From contig JACPOI010000006.1 in the NCBI GenBank assembly GCA_016185015.1, positions 61,047 through 125,046 of the forward strand: a stretch of DNA of 64,000 nt. Reading direction: 5' to 3'. Origin of the DNA: Burkholderiales bacterium. GTDB taxonomy: Bacteria > Pseudomonadota > Gammaproteobacteria > Burkholderiales > Burkholderiaceae_C. Positions 16,020-25,400 of this stretch are shown piece after piece. How positions within the stretch are numbered: position 1 is the stretch's first letter; the number at the start of each line of letters is the position of its first letter. The notes beneath the pieces are model-generated. The model saw nothing but the letters and a program-made list of their open reading frames with translations. It had not been told where the DNA came from and did not search any database. A program made the translations under genes and the position numbers.

Positions 16020-18125
16020 ATGAACAAAGAACAGCTCAAGAAGCTCGAAGCCGACCTCTGGCGCGCCGCCGACAGCCTGCGCGCCAATTCCGACCTGAAA
16101 GCCAGCGAATACTCCACCCCCGTGCTGGGCCTGATCTTCCTGAAGTTTGCCGACAACAAATACCGCCAGCACGAAGCCGCCATCCTGGCCGAATACCAGA
16201 AGCTCAAGGGCAAGCGGCTTGAGAAGGCCCTGTCCGACATCGCCATCGAGCGTTGCGGCTTCTACCTGCCCGACCACGCCCGCTACACCCACCTGCTGAC
16301 CCTGCCCGAGAAGGAGGACATCGCCCGGGCGCTCAAGAAGGCCATGGAGGCCATCGAGGAATACAAGCCCGAACTGGCCGGCGTGCTGCCGCAGGACGAA
16401 TACTTCCGCCTCACCCGCTCGGCGCAGAACAAGGGCTTGGCCCAGCGCCTGCTGCGCATCTTTGCCGATATCCCGCAAGATGCCGGCGGCGATCTGTTCG
16501 GCAAGATCTATGAATACTTCCTGGCCAACTTCGCCAAAAGCGAAGGCCAGGGCGGTGGCGAGTTCTTCACGCCGCGCTCGGTCGTCAAGCTCATGGTGGA
16601 AATCATCGAGCCCCATGGCGGCAAGGTGTTCGACCCCGCCTGTGGCTCCGGCGGCATGTTCGTGCAGTCGGCCGAGTTCATCGCCGCGCACCGCGAAGAC
16701 GCGGCAGCACAAGGCCACGGTGACGACAGCATCTACGTCTATGGCCAGGAAAAGACGCTGGAAACCGTCAAGCTCGCCAAGATGAACCTGGCCGTCAACG
16801 GACTGCGCGGCAGCGTGATGCAGGCCAACACCTACACCGAAGACCCGCACGGCAGCCTGGGCCAGTTCGACTACGTCATGGCCAACCCGCCCTTCAACGT
16901 GGACGATGTGGCCGTGGCCGCGGTAGAAAAAGACCCGCGCTTCAACAGCTACGGCATCCCGCGCAACAAGACCAAACTCAAGAAAAGCGAGGCCGGCACC
17001 GAGACCGTGCCCAACGCCAACTACCTGTGGATCAACCTGTTCGCCACTTCGCTGAAAGATAAGGGCCGCGCCGCCCTGGTCATGGCCAACAGCGCCAGCG
17101 ACGCCCGCCACTCCGAGGCCGACATCCGCCAAGCCCTGGTGGAGGCCAACCTGATCTACGGCATGCTCACCCTGCCCAGCAATATGTTCTACACCGTGAC
17201 GCTGCCCGCCACGCTGTGGTTCTTCGACAAGGGCAAGACGGACGAGCGCATCCTCTTTATCGACGCGCGCAACATCTTTACCCAGATCGACCGCGCGCAC
17301 CGCGAATTCAGCGACGAGCAGGTGGCCAACATCGCCATCATCTCCCAGCTGCACAAGGGCCGGCGCGAGCGCTTCCTGGCCCTGGTGGACCACTATTTCC
17401 AGGAAGGCGTGGCCAGCCTGGCGACGCACCAGGACGCGATCGAAGGCCTGTGCGCCCAGCTGTTCGAAGCGCTGGACGACAAGGCCGCCCGTCAGGCCGT
17501 AACCGACCTGAAAAAGCAATGGCAAGGCCTGTCCAAACTGGAAGACCGCTATGCTGCCTATCTTGACAGTCTCCCCGCCGTTCGGGCTGAGCCTGTCGAA
17601 GCCCCCGCCATCCAGAAGCACAACAAAGCCCAGCACCAGCTGCGCGCCGCCTTCACCCCCTTCTTCACCGCCCTGCACGCCGACCTCAAGGCCCTGGACA
17701 AGACCCTGCGCCTGCGCGAGAAGCAGCAGCAGGAAGCTGCCCAGGCCGCAGGCAAACGCGGCACAGCGGACCGCCAGACCAAGGCCCTGAAAACCGCGCT
17801 CGAAGCCCTGCACGAGGAAATCAAGCAGACCGAGCTCTGGTTCAGCCACATCCAGTGGCTGCAGGCGCGTTTTCCGAAGGCCGAGTACGAAGATGTCACC
17901 GGCCTGTGCAGACTCGCCAGCCGTAAAGAGGTCGAGGAACAGGACTGGTCACTCAACCCCGGCCGTTACGTAGGCGTGGTCATCGAGGAAGACGGCAAGA
18001 CGGAGGAGGAGTTCATTGACGGCCTGCTGGCCATGAACGATGAGCTGAGCCGGTTGAATGCCGAGGCACGGGCACTGGAGGCGGTGATTGCGGGCAACGT
18101 GACGCTGCTGGCGGGGGACGAATGA
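16020..18125 (+). CDS. hsdM: Type I restriction-modification methyltransferase subunit HsdM
   Basis: The 701-residue protein starts at MNKEQLKKLE. The frame is open further left, but that part lacks homology and runs into the facing gene. An N-terminal helical HsdM domain (LWRAADSLRANSDLKASEY) is followed by the SAM-binding motif FDPACGSGGMF near 204 and the N6-adenine motif NPPFN at 289-293. A long helical C-terminal part is typical of large HsdM forms. A REP-like repeat lies in frame near residues 518-530 (LPAVRAEPVEAPA). The stop overlaps hsdS by 4 bp (ATGA). With HsdS it methylates the recognition site and protects host DNA. Confidence 0.96.
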   Translation: MNKEQLKKLEADLWRAADSLRANSDLKASEYSTPVLGLIFLKFADNKYRQHEAAILAEYQKLKGKRLEKALSDIAIERCGFYLPDHARYTHLLTLPEKEDIARALKKAMEAIEEYKPELAGVLPQDEYFRLTRSAQNKGLAQRLLRIFADIPQDAGGDLFGKIYEYFLANFAKSEGQGGGEFFTPRSVVKLMVEIIEPHGGKVFDPACGSGGMFVQSAEFIAAHREDAAAQGHGDDSIYVYGQEKTLETVKLAKMNLAVNGLRGSVMQANTYTEDPHGSLGQFDYVMANPPFNVDDVAVAAVEKDPRFNSYGIPRNKTKLKKSEAGTETVPNANYLWINLFATSLKDKGRAALVMANSASDARHSEADIRQALVEANLIYGMLTLPSNMFYTVTLPATLWFFDKGKTDERILFIDARNIFTQIDRAHREFSDEQVANIAIISQLHKGRRERFLALVDHYFQEGVASLATHQDAIEGLCAQLFEALDDKAARQAVTDLKKQWQGLSKLEDRYAAYLDSLPAVRAEPVEAPAIQKHNKAQHQLRAAFTPFFTALHADLKALDKTLRLREKQQQEAAQAAGKRGTADRQTKALKTALEALHEEIKQTELWFSHIQWLQARFPKAEYEDVTGLCRLASRKEVEEQDWSLNPGRYVGVVIEEDGKTEEEFIDGLLAMNDELSRLNAEARALEAVIAGNVTLLAGDE
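17574..17603 (+). repeat. REP-like dispersed repeat inserted in frame within hsdM
   Basis: The segment containing TTCGGGCTGAGCCTGTCGAA is an imperfect palindrome (TTCG, GGC, GCC, CGAA arms). It matches the type of short dispersed element common in the intergenic DNA of many proteobacteria. Here it is translated as VRAEPVEAP, the usual in-frame reading of such elements. It sits between two helical stretches in the C-terminal part of HsdM, a place likely to tolerate insertion. Identification rests on recall of the motif; only one copy is seen in this window. Confidence 0.6.
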
Positions 18126-19294
18126 GCGGCTACGAGCAGTTGTTCCGGCGACTTGACGAGGTTGGAACCATCTCGCGCGGCAAATCCAAACACAGACCTC
18201 GCAATGATCCAATCCTGTACGGTGGGCCACATCCATTTATTCAAACTGGTGACGTTAAGCACGCCAACTTCTACGTAGACAGCTATTCACAGACCTACAG
18301 CGACAAAGGTCTCGCGCAGAGCAAGATTTGGCCCGCAGGGACTCTCTGCATCACGATTGCAGCGAACATTGCTGATACGGCGATTCTGAAATTCCCCGCC
18401 TGCTTTCCCGACAGCATCATTGGCTTCACGGCCAAGGATGGGGTGGCATGCACCGCATTCGTGAAGTACTGCCTGGACACCTACAAGACCCAGATGCAGT
18501 CAATCTCCCAGGGCACAACACAAGACAACATGAGCCAGGGAAAGTTGTTGAGTTTGAAGTTTCGGATGCCGGACTTTCAAACACAGCAAAAAATCGCCGC
18601 CATCCTCTCCGCCTACGACGACCTGATCGCCAACAACCAGCGCCGCATCGCGCTGCTGGAGCGCCTGGCCGAAGACATCTACCGCGAATGGTTCGTGCGC
18701 CTGCGCTTCCCCGGCCATGAACAGGTCAAGATCGAGAAAGGTGTGCCGCAGGGGTGGACTCAGCGCCGATTTGGTGAGTTTTGTGTTCTCAAACGGGGCT
18801 ACGACCTACCTGACTCGGCTATCGAACCCGGTCCACACCCCGTGATTGCGTCTACCTCGATCAAGGCGCACCACAAGTCTTTCAAAACATTGCCGCCCGT
18901 CATTACGACCGGACGCTCAGGTAGTTTGGGCGACGTGCTGTATGTCAACGCCAAAGCTTGGCCACTGAATACTTCGCTTTATGTACAGGATTTCTGCGGC
19001 AATTCGCCTTTTCTGATCTTCTACACACTGAAGAACATGGGACTGGCCAATTTCAACTCGGGCGCAGGCGTACCTAGCCTGAATCGCAATCACCTGAATG
19101 GCATTTCAATCGCCGTTCCTCCCTCAACGATACAAACCGCCTTTGATACGCAGTTGTCGCCCATCTTTGAGCTGAAGGATCAGCTTGAAAAACAGGTCGA
19201 ACTCATCAAAACCACCCGCGATGCCTTGCTCCCCCGTCTGATCTCCGGCCAGCTGGCCGTGGACGGGCTGGACATCCAGTTCCCTCGGGGATGA
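18122..19294 (+). CDS. hsdS: Type I restriction-modification specificity subunit HsdS
   Basis: The 390-residue protein has the two-target-domain layout. The first recognition domain (about 1-150) is followed by the conserved spacer helices (QQKIAAILSAYDDLIANNQRR, near 155-200), the second recognition domain (about 200-345), and the C-terminal conserved helices ending LLPRLISGQL. The two recognition domains are AT-richer than the spacer between them, as expected for recombining specificity modules. It directs the HsdM and HsdR subunits to a bipartite DNA site that cannot be predicted here. Its start overlaps hsdM by 4 bp. Confidence 0.94.
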   Translation: MSGYEQLFRRLDEVGTISRGKSKHRPRNDPILYGGPHPFIQTGDVKHANFYVDSYSQTYSDKGLAQSKIWPAGTLCITIAANIADTAILKFPACFPDSIIGFTAKDGVACTAFVKYCLDTYKTQMQSISQGTTQDNMSQGKLLSLKFRMPDFQTQQKIAAILSAYDDLIANNQRRIALLERLAEDIYREWFVRLRFPGHEQVKIEKGVPQGWTQRRFGEFCVLKRGYDLPDSAIEPGPHPVIASTSIKAHHKSFKTLPPVITTGRSGSLGDVLYVNAKAWPLNTSLYVQDFCGNSPFLIFYTLKNMGLANFNSGAGVPSLNRNHLNGISIAVPPSTIQTAFDTQLSPIFELKDQLEKQVELIKTTRDALLPRLISGQLAVDGLDIQFPRG

Positions 19295-19316
19295 CTTCCC
19301 CTGCCGTGAGCACGCC

Positions 19317-20564
19317 ATGAAGATCACCCATCTTGACGCCAAGGAAACTGGGCAGGCGCTGAAGCGGCTCATGCTGGAGTATCGAGACTTCCATTGGGCC
19401 GTTGCTTGGGCCACTGTGTCGCCCTTGTCTACCGAGTTGCTGAAGCTTCAGAGGAAGATCAAGCGCTTGGTGATCGGGATCGACTTTGATCACACCAGCC
19501 CAGAGTTGTTGCGTCACTTGATGCCCGCGAAGTCGGTGCACGTCGCAACGGGCAAGGCGAATTCCACGTTTCACCCCAAGGTGTATGGTTTTGTGAGCGG
19601 CGACAGGGCCGCTGTGTTGATCGGCAGCAGCAATTTCACCCGAGGCGGCACCCATGCAAATGAAGAAGCGTGTTTGCTGCTCGAAGGCGGCGCCAACGAT
19701 CCCCCAATACAGAGCCTGATGGCCGACGTTGATGCCTGGTGGAAGGAAGGGGTTGAAATCACCCCGGAATTCCTTGATGCCTATGAGCGTCGTTGTGCCG
19801 CAACCAAAGAGCATCGCAAGGCACTGGCGAAGAAGCTCATTGTTCCCAAGCCAAAGGCTGACGCCAAGCATCCAACCCTTTTGTCCTTGACGTGGCAGGA
19901 GTATGTGGAAGAAATCAAGAGGCATGGAACCGAGCACTTGAAGCTGCGCTTGCAGGTGCTGGGTAAGGCCGCGACCATCTTTTCGGAGTCATCATCCTTT
20001 GCCGATATCGAGCCGATTGAACGCAAAGCTCTTGCGGGATATGTGGGCATCAATGAGCGCGACTCGATTCCTCGCATTGCACATTTGGATTGGGGTTGGT
20101 TCGGCTCTATGAAGGGGGCTGGTTTTTTCAAGAACCGTGTTGCAGATGGAGTGACTGGGCGCGCGAACCGCTACTTGAGCGATGCGGTTGATTGCATTCC
20201 CCCGACGGGGCCTGTTACCGAAGACGACTACAACGGGTTTGTTCAGCGATTCCGCAAAGCCTTCGCTGATTCAGAACGACAAGGCCGCATGGCCTCAGCT
20301 ACACGATTGCTGGCGATCAAACGTCCAGACTATTTTGTGTGCGTCGATAGTCAGAACAGAAGCGAGCTTGCTGCTGATATTGGCTTTGCTGCCAGCAAGC
20401 TGAGTCTTGACAGTTACTGGGAGCTTGTCATCGAGTCAGTCATGACGGCCAAGTGGTGGAGTGCGCGGCGCCCGAGTGGTCTGGACAGGCGTATTTGGGA
20501 TGGGCGTATGGCGCTGCTTGATGTGATGTATTACACGCCGCGGTCTGTTGCGGGAACTGCCTGA
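19317..20564 (+). CDS. Single-HKD phospholipase-D-like (putative nuclease) protein in the restriction locus
   Basis: This 415-residue soluble protein has an N-terminal phospholipase-D fold. The HKD motif reads FHPKVYGF (His86, Lys88), then Asp96 and IGSSNFTRGG (Gly103, Ser104, Asn106). Only one HKD copy is present, so an active site would need a dimer, as in the restriction enzyme BfiI and the nuclease Nuc. The C-terminal half (about 185-415) is helical and of no family I recognise. It starts 22 bp after hsdS, between the specificity and restriction subunits, and its base composition is clearly poorer in GC than flanking genes. A role as an accessory nuclease is inference. Confidence 0.7.
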   Translation: MKITHLDAKETGQALKRLMLEYRDFHWAVAWATVSPLSTELLKLQRKIKRLVIGIDFDHTSPELLRHLMPAKSVHVATGKANSTFHPKVYGFVSGDRAAVLIGSSNFTRGGTHANEEACLLLEGGANDPPIQSLMADVDAWWKEGVEITPEFLDAYERRCAATKEHRKALAKKLIVPKPKADAKHPTLLSLTWQEYVEEIKRHGTEHLKLRLQVLGKAATIFSESSSFADIEPIERKALAGYVGINERDSIPRIAHLDWGWFGSMKGAGFFKNRVADGVTGRANRYLSDAVDCIPPTGPVTEDDYNGFVQRFRKAFADSERQGRMASATRLLAIKRPDYFVCVDSQNRSELAADIGFAASKLSLDSYWELVIESVMTAKWWSARRPSGLDRRIWDGRMALLDVMYYTPRSVAGTA

Positions 20565-20739
20565 GCCGCTGGCTTCATTTTTATAGGTGCCGCCGGCAGA
20601 TTTGATGGCGCATTCAAGGTGCGTCACCTGACTGTTCTGGTTTCGCAATTCCCCGACACCGGCCGGGCCGACCTCTTGCGCCCGAGCCTTGGCCGTCGCA
20701 GAATGAACTTAAAGGTTAACTTTCTGCACCCCTCTTCCT

Positions 20740-21147
20740 ATGAGCACCCGATCATTTGAAGCCCTGCGCCAGCGGCTGGCCGCCACGCCCGAGGGGCAGG
20801 CCGAGCACCTGGCCGTGGCCTTTCTGGCACAGGTGCATGCGCGCATGCAGGCCCAGGGCATGAGCAACACCGAACTGGCGCGCCGCCTGGGCACCTCGCC
20901 GGCCTACGTCACGCGCCTGTTTCGTGGCAGCGCCAACCTGTCGCTGCAGACCCTGGTGAAGCTGGCGCAGGCCGTGGGCGCAGGCCTGCGGCTGTCGGTT
21001 GCCTCAGCACAGCCCACGCCCAAAACCCAGGCGGCCATGCGCGAAGCCCGCGCCATGGCGGCGGCGCACCTCCAAGCGACCAAGCCCCAGCAGGCACGCC
21101 AACCGGTCCGCAAAAAAGTTGGCGAAAAAGTTGGCAAAAATCAATAA
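20740..21147 (+). CDS. XRE-family helix-turn-helix regulator
   Basis: This 135-residue protein has a helix-turn-helix domain at about 28-88 (MSNTELARRLGTSPAYVTRL, then GSANLSLQTLVKLAQAVG). The basic, alanine-rich tail ends KKVGEKVGKNQ. No good ribosome-binding site precedes the ATG, so a leaderless or weakly translated message is possible. It stands 55 bp before fic and about 175 bp after the PLD-like gene, with its own likely promoter. It resembles an antitoxin-type or control repressor for the fic-hsdR unit. The tail coding DNA contains two copies of AAGTTGGC, and a third lies just before fic. Confidence 0.82.
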   Translation: MSTRSFEALRQRLAATPEGQAEHLAVAFLAQVHARMQAQGMSNTELARRLGTSPAYVTRLFRGSANLSLQTLVKLAQAVGAGLRLSVASAQPTPKTQAAMREARAMAAAHLQATKPQQARQPVRKKVGEKVGKNQ

Positions 21148-21190
21148 AACAATAATCAAATCAACCATTTACAAACGTAAATAAGTTGGC
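21116..21190 (+). repeat. Three AAGTTGGC direct repeats around the xre-fic junction
   Basis: AAGTTGGC occurs at 21116-21123, 21128-21135 and 21183-21190, the last two followed by AAAA. The first two lie inside the final codons of the xre-type gene and the third ends 12 bp before the fic start codon. The spacing and the AT-rich DNA between them suggest a binding site for the XRE protein. The intra-genic pair could instead reflect a lysine-valine-glycine peptide repeat. Confidence 0.45.
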
Positions 21191-21202
21191 AAAATAGGCC
21201 CC

Positions 21203-22396
21203 GTGTACACCCAACCTCATCAGTTCGAGCCGCTGCTGCCGGCAGACGCGCGCCTGGAGCCCCTGCTGGCCAAGGCGCACGATCTGTCGCGGCTGGCCAC
21301 CACGCTGGCCGGCACCCGTGTGCCGCCCGAATTGCGCAGCCTGCTGCGCAGCATGAACTCCTACTACACCAACCGCATCGAGGGGCAACACACCCGGCCG
21401 CATGAGATCGACCAGGCCCTGCGTCAGGATTTCTCCAAGAATGCGGCGCTGGCCGCCAAGCAGCGCCTGGCGGTGGCGCATATCGAAGCCGAAGAGGTGC
21501 TGGAGCAGCGTTACCGCGGGGCAGAGGGCGCGCGCGCCTTATACACGGCGCAGGCGGTGCAGGATTTGCACCGCGAGCTGTTTGGCCGGCTACCGGCGGC
21601 CGATCTGCTGACGACGGAAAACGAGCCCATCATGCCGGGCCAGCTGCGCCAGCGCGACGTGAAGGTGGGCCAGCATGTGGCGCCGGCCCATGCCAGCGTG
21701 CCGGAGTTCCTGGCACGCTGGGCGGACTTTTATGGCCATGTGCGGCGCGGCGAGGCCGCGCTGGTGGCGCTGGCGGCGGCGCACCAGCGCCTGGGCTGGG
21801 TGCACCCCTTTGTGGACGGCAACGGGCGGGTGATGCGGCTGCACACCCACACCCTGCTCAGCGCACTGGGCTACACCGGCGGGCTGTGGTCGCCGCTGCG
21901 CGGTTTTGCGCGCAGCACCGAGCGCTACTACGCACTGCTGGCCGACGCCGACGTGCCGCGCCGCGGCGATCTGGATGGCCGCGGCAACCTGAGCGAGCAG
22001 GCGCTGGCGGCCTGGATAGCCTATGTGCTGGACACCTGCCTGGATCAGGTCCACTTCATGGCCGGCCTGCTGGACTTCGAGACCATGAAGGCACGCATCG
22101 AGGCCTGTCTGGTGTTTGAAGCCACGGTACAGAAATCGGGTGTGCGCCAGGAGGCGCTGCGCGCGCTGCACTACCTGTTCCTGAGCGGCGAGGAGATGAG
22201 CCGGGGTGACTTCAAGGCCATGCTGGGCATGAGCGACCGAGGCGCCACCGACGCGCTGGGGGCGCTGGTCAAGCGCGGCCTGCTCAAGACGGATACACCG
22301 CAAGGCAAGGTTCGCTTTGGCCTGCCGCAGCATGCCTTGCGTTTTCTGTTTCCGCGTTTATGGCCGGAGGCCGAGGCGGACGCCGCCACGCTCTAG
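21203..22396 (+). CDS. Fic-domain protein with N-terminal inhibitory motif (class II)
   Basis: The 397-residue protein starts at GTG. The canonical Fic motif HPFVDGNGR lies at 201-209, so AMPylation or a related nucleotide transfer is expected. An inhibitory helix motif T-x-x-x-E-G (TNRIEG, 56-61) precedes it, which marks class II Fic proteins in which the glutamate blocks ATP binding. A winged-helix C-terminus follows (about 305-390). It lies 12 bp before hsdR and behind the XRE gene. Fic genes do occur in type I restriction loci, but their role there is not settled; a toxin released on infection is one hypothesis. Confidence 0.93.
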   Translation: MYTQPHQFEPLLPADARLEPLLAKAHDLSRLATTLAGTRVPPELRSLLRSMNSYYTNRIEGQHTRPHEIDQALRQDFSKNAALAAKQRLAVAHIEAEEVLEQRYRGAEGARALYTAQAVQDLHRELFGRLPAADLLTTENEPIMPGQLRQRDVKVGQHVAPAHASVPEFLARWADFYGHVRRGEAALVALAAAHQRLGWVHPFVDGNGRVMRLHTHTLLSALGYTGGLWSPLRGFARSTERYYALLADADVPRRGDLDGRGNLSEQALAAWIAYVLDTCLDQVHFMAGLLDFETMKARIEACLVFEATVQKSGVRQEALRALHYLFLSGEEMSRGDFKAMLGMSDRGATDALGALVKRGLLKTDTPQGKVRFGLPQHALRFLFPRLWPEAEADAATL

Positions 22397-22408
22397 CAAC
22401 CAGTCACC

Positions 22409-25400
22409 ATGCCCAACTTCATCTCCGAAGACCAGATCGAGCAGGCGCTGCTGCAGCGGCTGCAACATCTGTGCGGGTTTGACGTGCTGGAATGCCATAC
22501 CGCGGACCCGGCGGATTTGAACGATGGTTCGGGCCGCAGCGACAAGCGCGAGGTGCTGTTGCCCGCGCGGCTGAAGGCGGCGGCGCTGCGGCTGAACCCG
22601 CAGATCCCCGAGCCGGTGGAAGCCGCGCTCGCCCGGCTGGCGGACCGGCGCCAAGCCATGAGTCTGGTGGCGGCCAACCGCGAGGTGGACGGCCTGCTGC
22701 GCGACGGCATACCGGTCACTTATGAAGACGCGCAGGGCAAAACGCAGCAGGAGCGGCTACGACTGATCGACTTCAGCGCCAGCGGCGTGCGCCACAACGA
22801 GTTTCTGGCGGTATCACAGTTGTGGATCAAGTGCACCGGCCCCACGGCGCTGGCCGACTACCGGCGCCCGGATGTGCTGCTGTACGTGAACGGCATACCG
22901 CTGGTGTTCGTGGAACTGAAGAACTCCAACGTGAAGCTCAAGGCCGCCTACAGCGACAACCTGACGAACTACAAGCAGGACATACCGCAGCTTTTCATCA
23001 CCAATGCGTTTTGCGTGCTCTCCAACGCGGTGGAGACGCGGCTGGGCAGCCTGACCGGGCAGTGGGAGCACTTCTTCGGCTGGCTGCGTGTGCACGACGA
23101 GAAGGAGAAGATTGACCGGGCGCAGATTGCCGAGGCGGGCACCAGCCTGGAACGGCTGGTGGAAGGCCTGTGCCGGCCCGAGCGGCTGCTGGACTATGTG
23201 GAGAACTTCGTCCTGTTCCACCGCGAGACGAACAAGATCCTGGCGCAGAACCACCAGTTCATTGGCGTGAACCACGCACTGGCGCAGTTCGAAGAGCGCC
23301 ACACGCGCAGCGGCGCCGAGCGCGGCAAGCTGGGGGTGTTCTGGCACACGCAGGGTTCGGGCAAGAGCTTTTCGATGGTGTTTTATGTGCGCAAGATTTT
23401 GCGCAAGCTGACAGGCAATTTCAGCTTCGTGGTGGTGACGGACCGCGAGGATCTGGACGGGCAGATCTATCGCAACTTCCTCAACACCGGCACCGTCAAA
23501 CCCGAGGATGCGGCACAGCCCAGGAACAGCGAGGAGCTGCGCAAATTCCTGGGACTGAACAAGCGGCTGGTGTTCACGCTGATCCAGAAGTTCCGCTACG
23601 ACAAGGGCGCGAAGTACCCGGTACTGTCGTCGCGGGATGACATTGTGGTGATCGTGGACGAGGCGCACCGCACGCAGTACAAGACGCTGGCGGAGAACAT
23701 GCGCGCCGGCCTGCCCCACGCCAGCTACCTGGCCTTCACCGGCACGCCGCTGCTGGGGCGCGAACGCAAGACCAACGAGTGGTTTGGCGACTATGTGTCG
23801 GAGTACACCTTCCAGCAGTCGATGGAAGACGGGGCCACGGTGCCGCTGTTCTACCAGAAGCGCGTGCCCGAGATGCAGGTGCAGAACGAGGACCTGAGCG
23901 AGGAGTTCTACCAGATCATCGAGGACGAAAACCTGGACGAGGCGCAGCAGGAGAAGCTGGAAAAGCGCTTTGCCACCGAGATGCAGGTGATCACCCGCGA
24001 CGACCGGCTGGAGACGATTGCCCGCGACATCGTGTACCACTTCCCGCGCCGAGGTTATCTGGGCAAGGGCATGGTGGTGTCGGTGGACAAGTTCACCGCC
24101 GTCAAGATGTACGACAAGGTGCAGTGGCACTGGAAGGCCGAGATCAAGGCACTGCTGGGGCGCATCAGCCAGACCGCCAACGAGGTGGAGAAGCAGCGCC
24201 TGAAGAAGACGGTGGAGTGGATGCGCCGGGTAGAGATGGCGGTAGTGATCAGCGAGGAGGCGGGCGAGAACGAGAAGTTTGCCGCGCGCAAGCTGGATAT
24301 CAAGCCGCACCGCGAGCGCATGAACCGGCTGGACGAGCACGGCCACGACATCGAGGCCAACTTCAAGGACGAGGCGCACCCGCTGCAACTGGTGTTTGTG
24401 TGCGCCATGTGGCTGACCGGCTTTGACGCGCCCACCGTGTCCACGCTGTACCTGGACAAGCCCATGAAGGACCACACGCTGATGCAGACGATTGCCCGGG
24501 CCAATCGGGTGACGCCCTGGCAGATCAACGGCGTGGAAAAGCGCAACGGCGAGATCGTGGACTACTACAACGTGTTCCGCAACATGAAGAAGGCGTTGCG
24601 GGATTACGCCCAGGGCGAGGAGGGCCTGGACGAGCCGCCAGTGCGCGACAAGTCGGCGCTGTTCTCTCTGCTGGACGACGCCATTGACCAGGCTTTGTCT
24701 TACTGCGCCGCCAGCGGCATCAATCTGCGCGAGGTGCTGGCGGCGGGTGACGTGTTCGCGCACCTGGGCCTGTTCAATGAATTCGCCAACACGCTGCTGG
24801 GCAGCGACGAGTTACGCCGAACCTTCTACGTTTACGAGAACACAGTATCGGCGCTGTACGAGGCCTGCAAACCCGAAGTGCTGGGCCAGGACAAGGCGCG
24901 CACCGTGGCGGCGCTGGCCTACCTGCGCGGTGTGACCGAGGCGCTGGTGGAGCAGCAGGACATCGACAAAGTGGCGCAGCGCGTGAGCGAACTTCTGGAC
25001 GAAAGCGTGGTGGTGAACGACGCGGAAGGCTTCCAGGCGCGGGAGTTCGAGGCGCAGTACAGAATAGTCAAGCGGGGCCGCACCTGGGACCTGAGCCGCA
25101 TCGACTTCGACAAGCTGCGTCAGGACTTTGGCCAGGCGGTTTACAAAAACATCGAGATTGCCGACCTGCGCGGCTTCATTGCGCACAAGCTGGAGCTGAT
25201 GCTGGCGCAGAACAGCACGCGTGGCCAGTTTGGGCAGCGTTTCCAGCAGATCATCGACAAATACAATGCGGGCGGCTCTTCGACCGAGCAGTATTACGAA
25301 GAGCTCATGCAGTTCACGCAAGATATGCGCGCCGAGGATGCACGACCTCTGCGCGAAGGCTTGAGTGAGGACGAGCTGGAGATTTTTGACCTGCTGCGCA

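Noticed and set aside
22814..24763. A 649-codon minus-strand frame opposite hsdR
   Set aside because: It lies wholly within hsdR, has no motif, and shows the same shadow composition.
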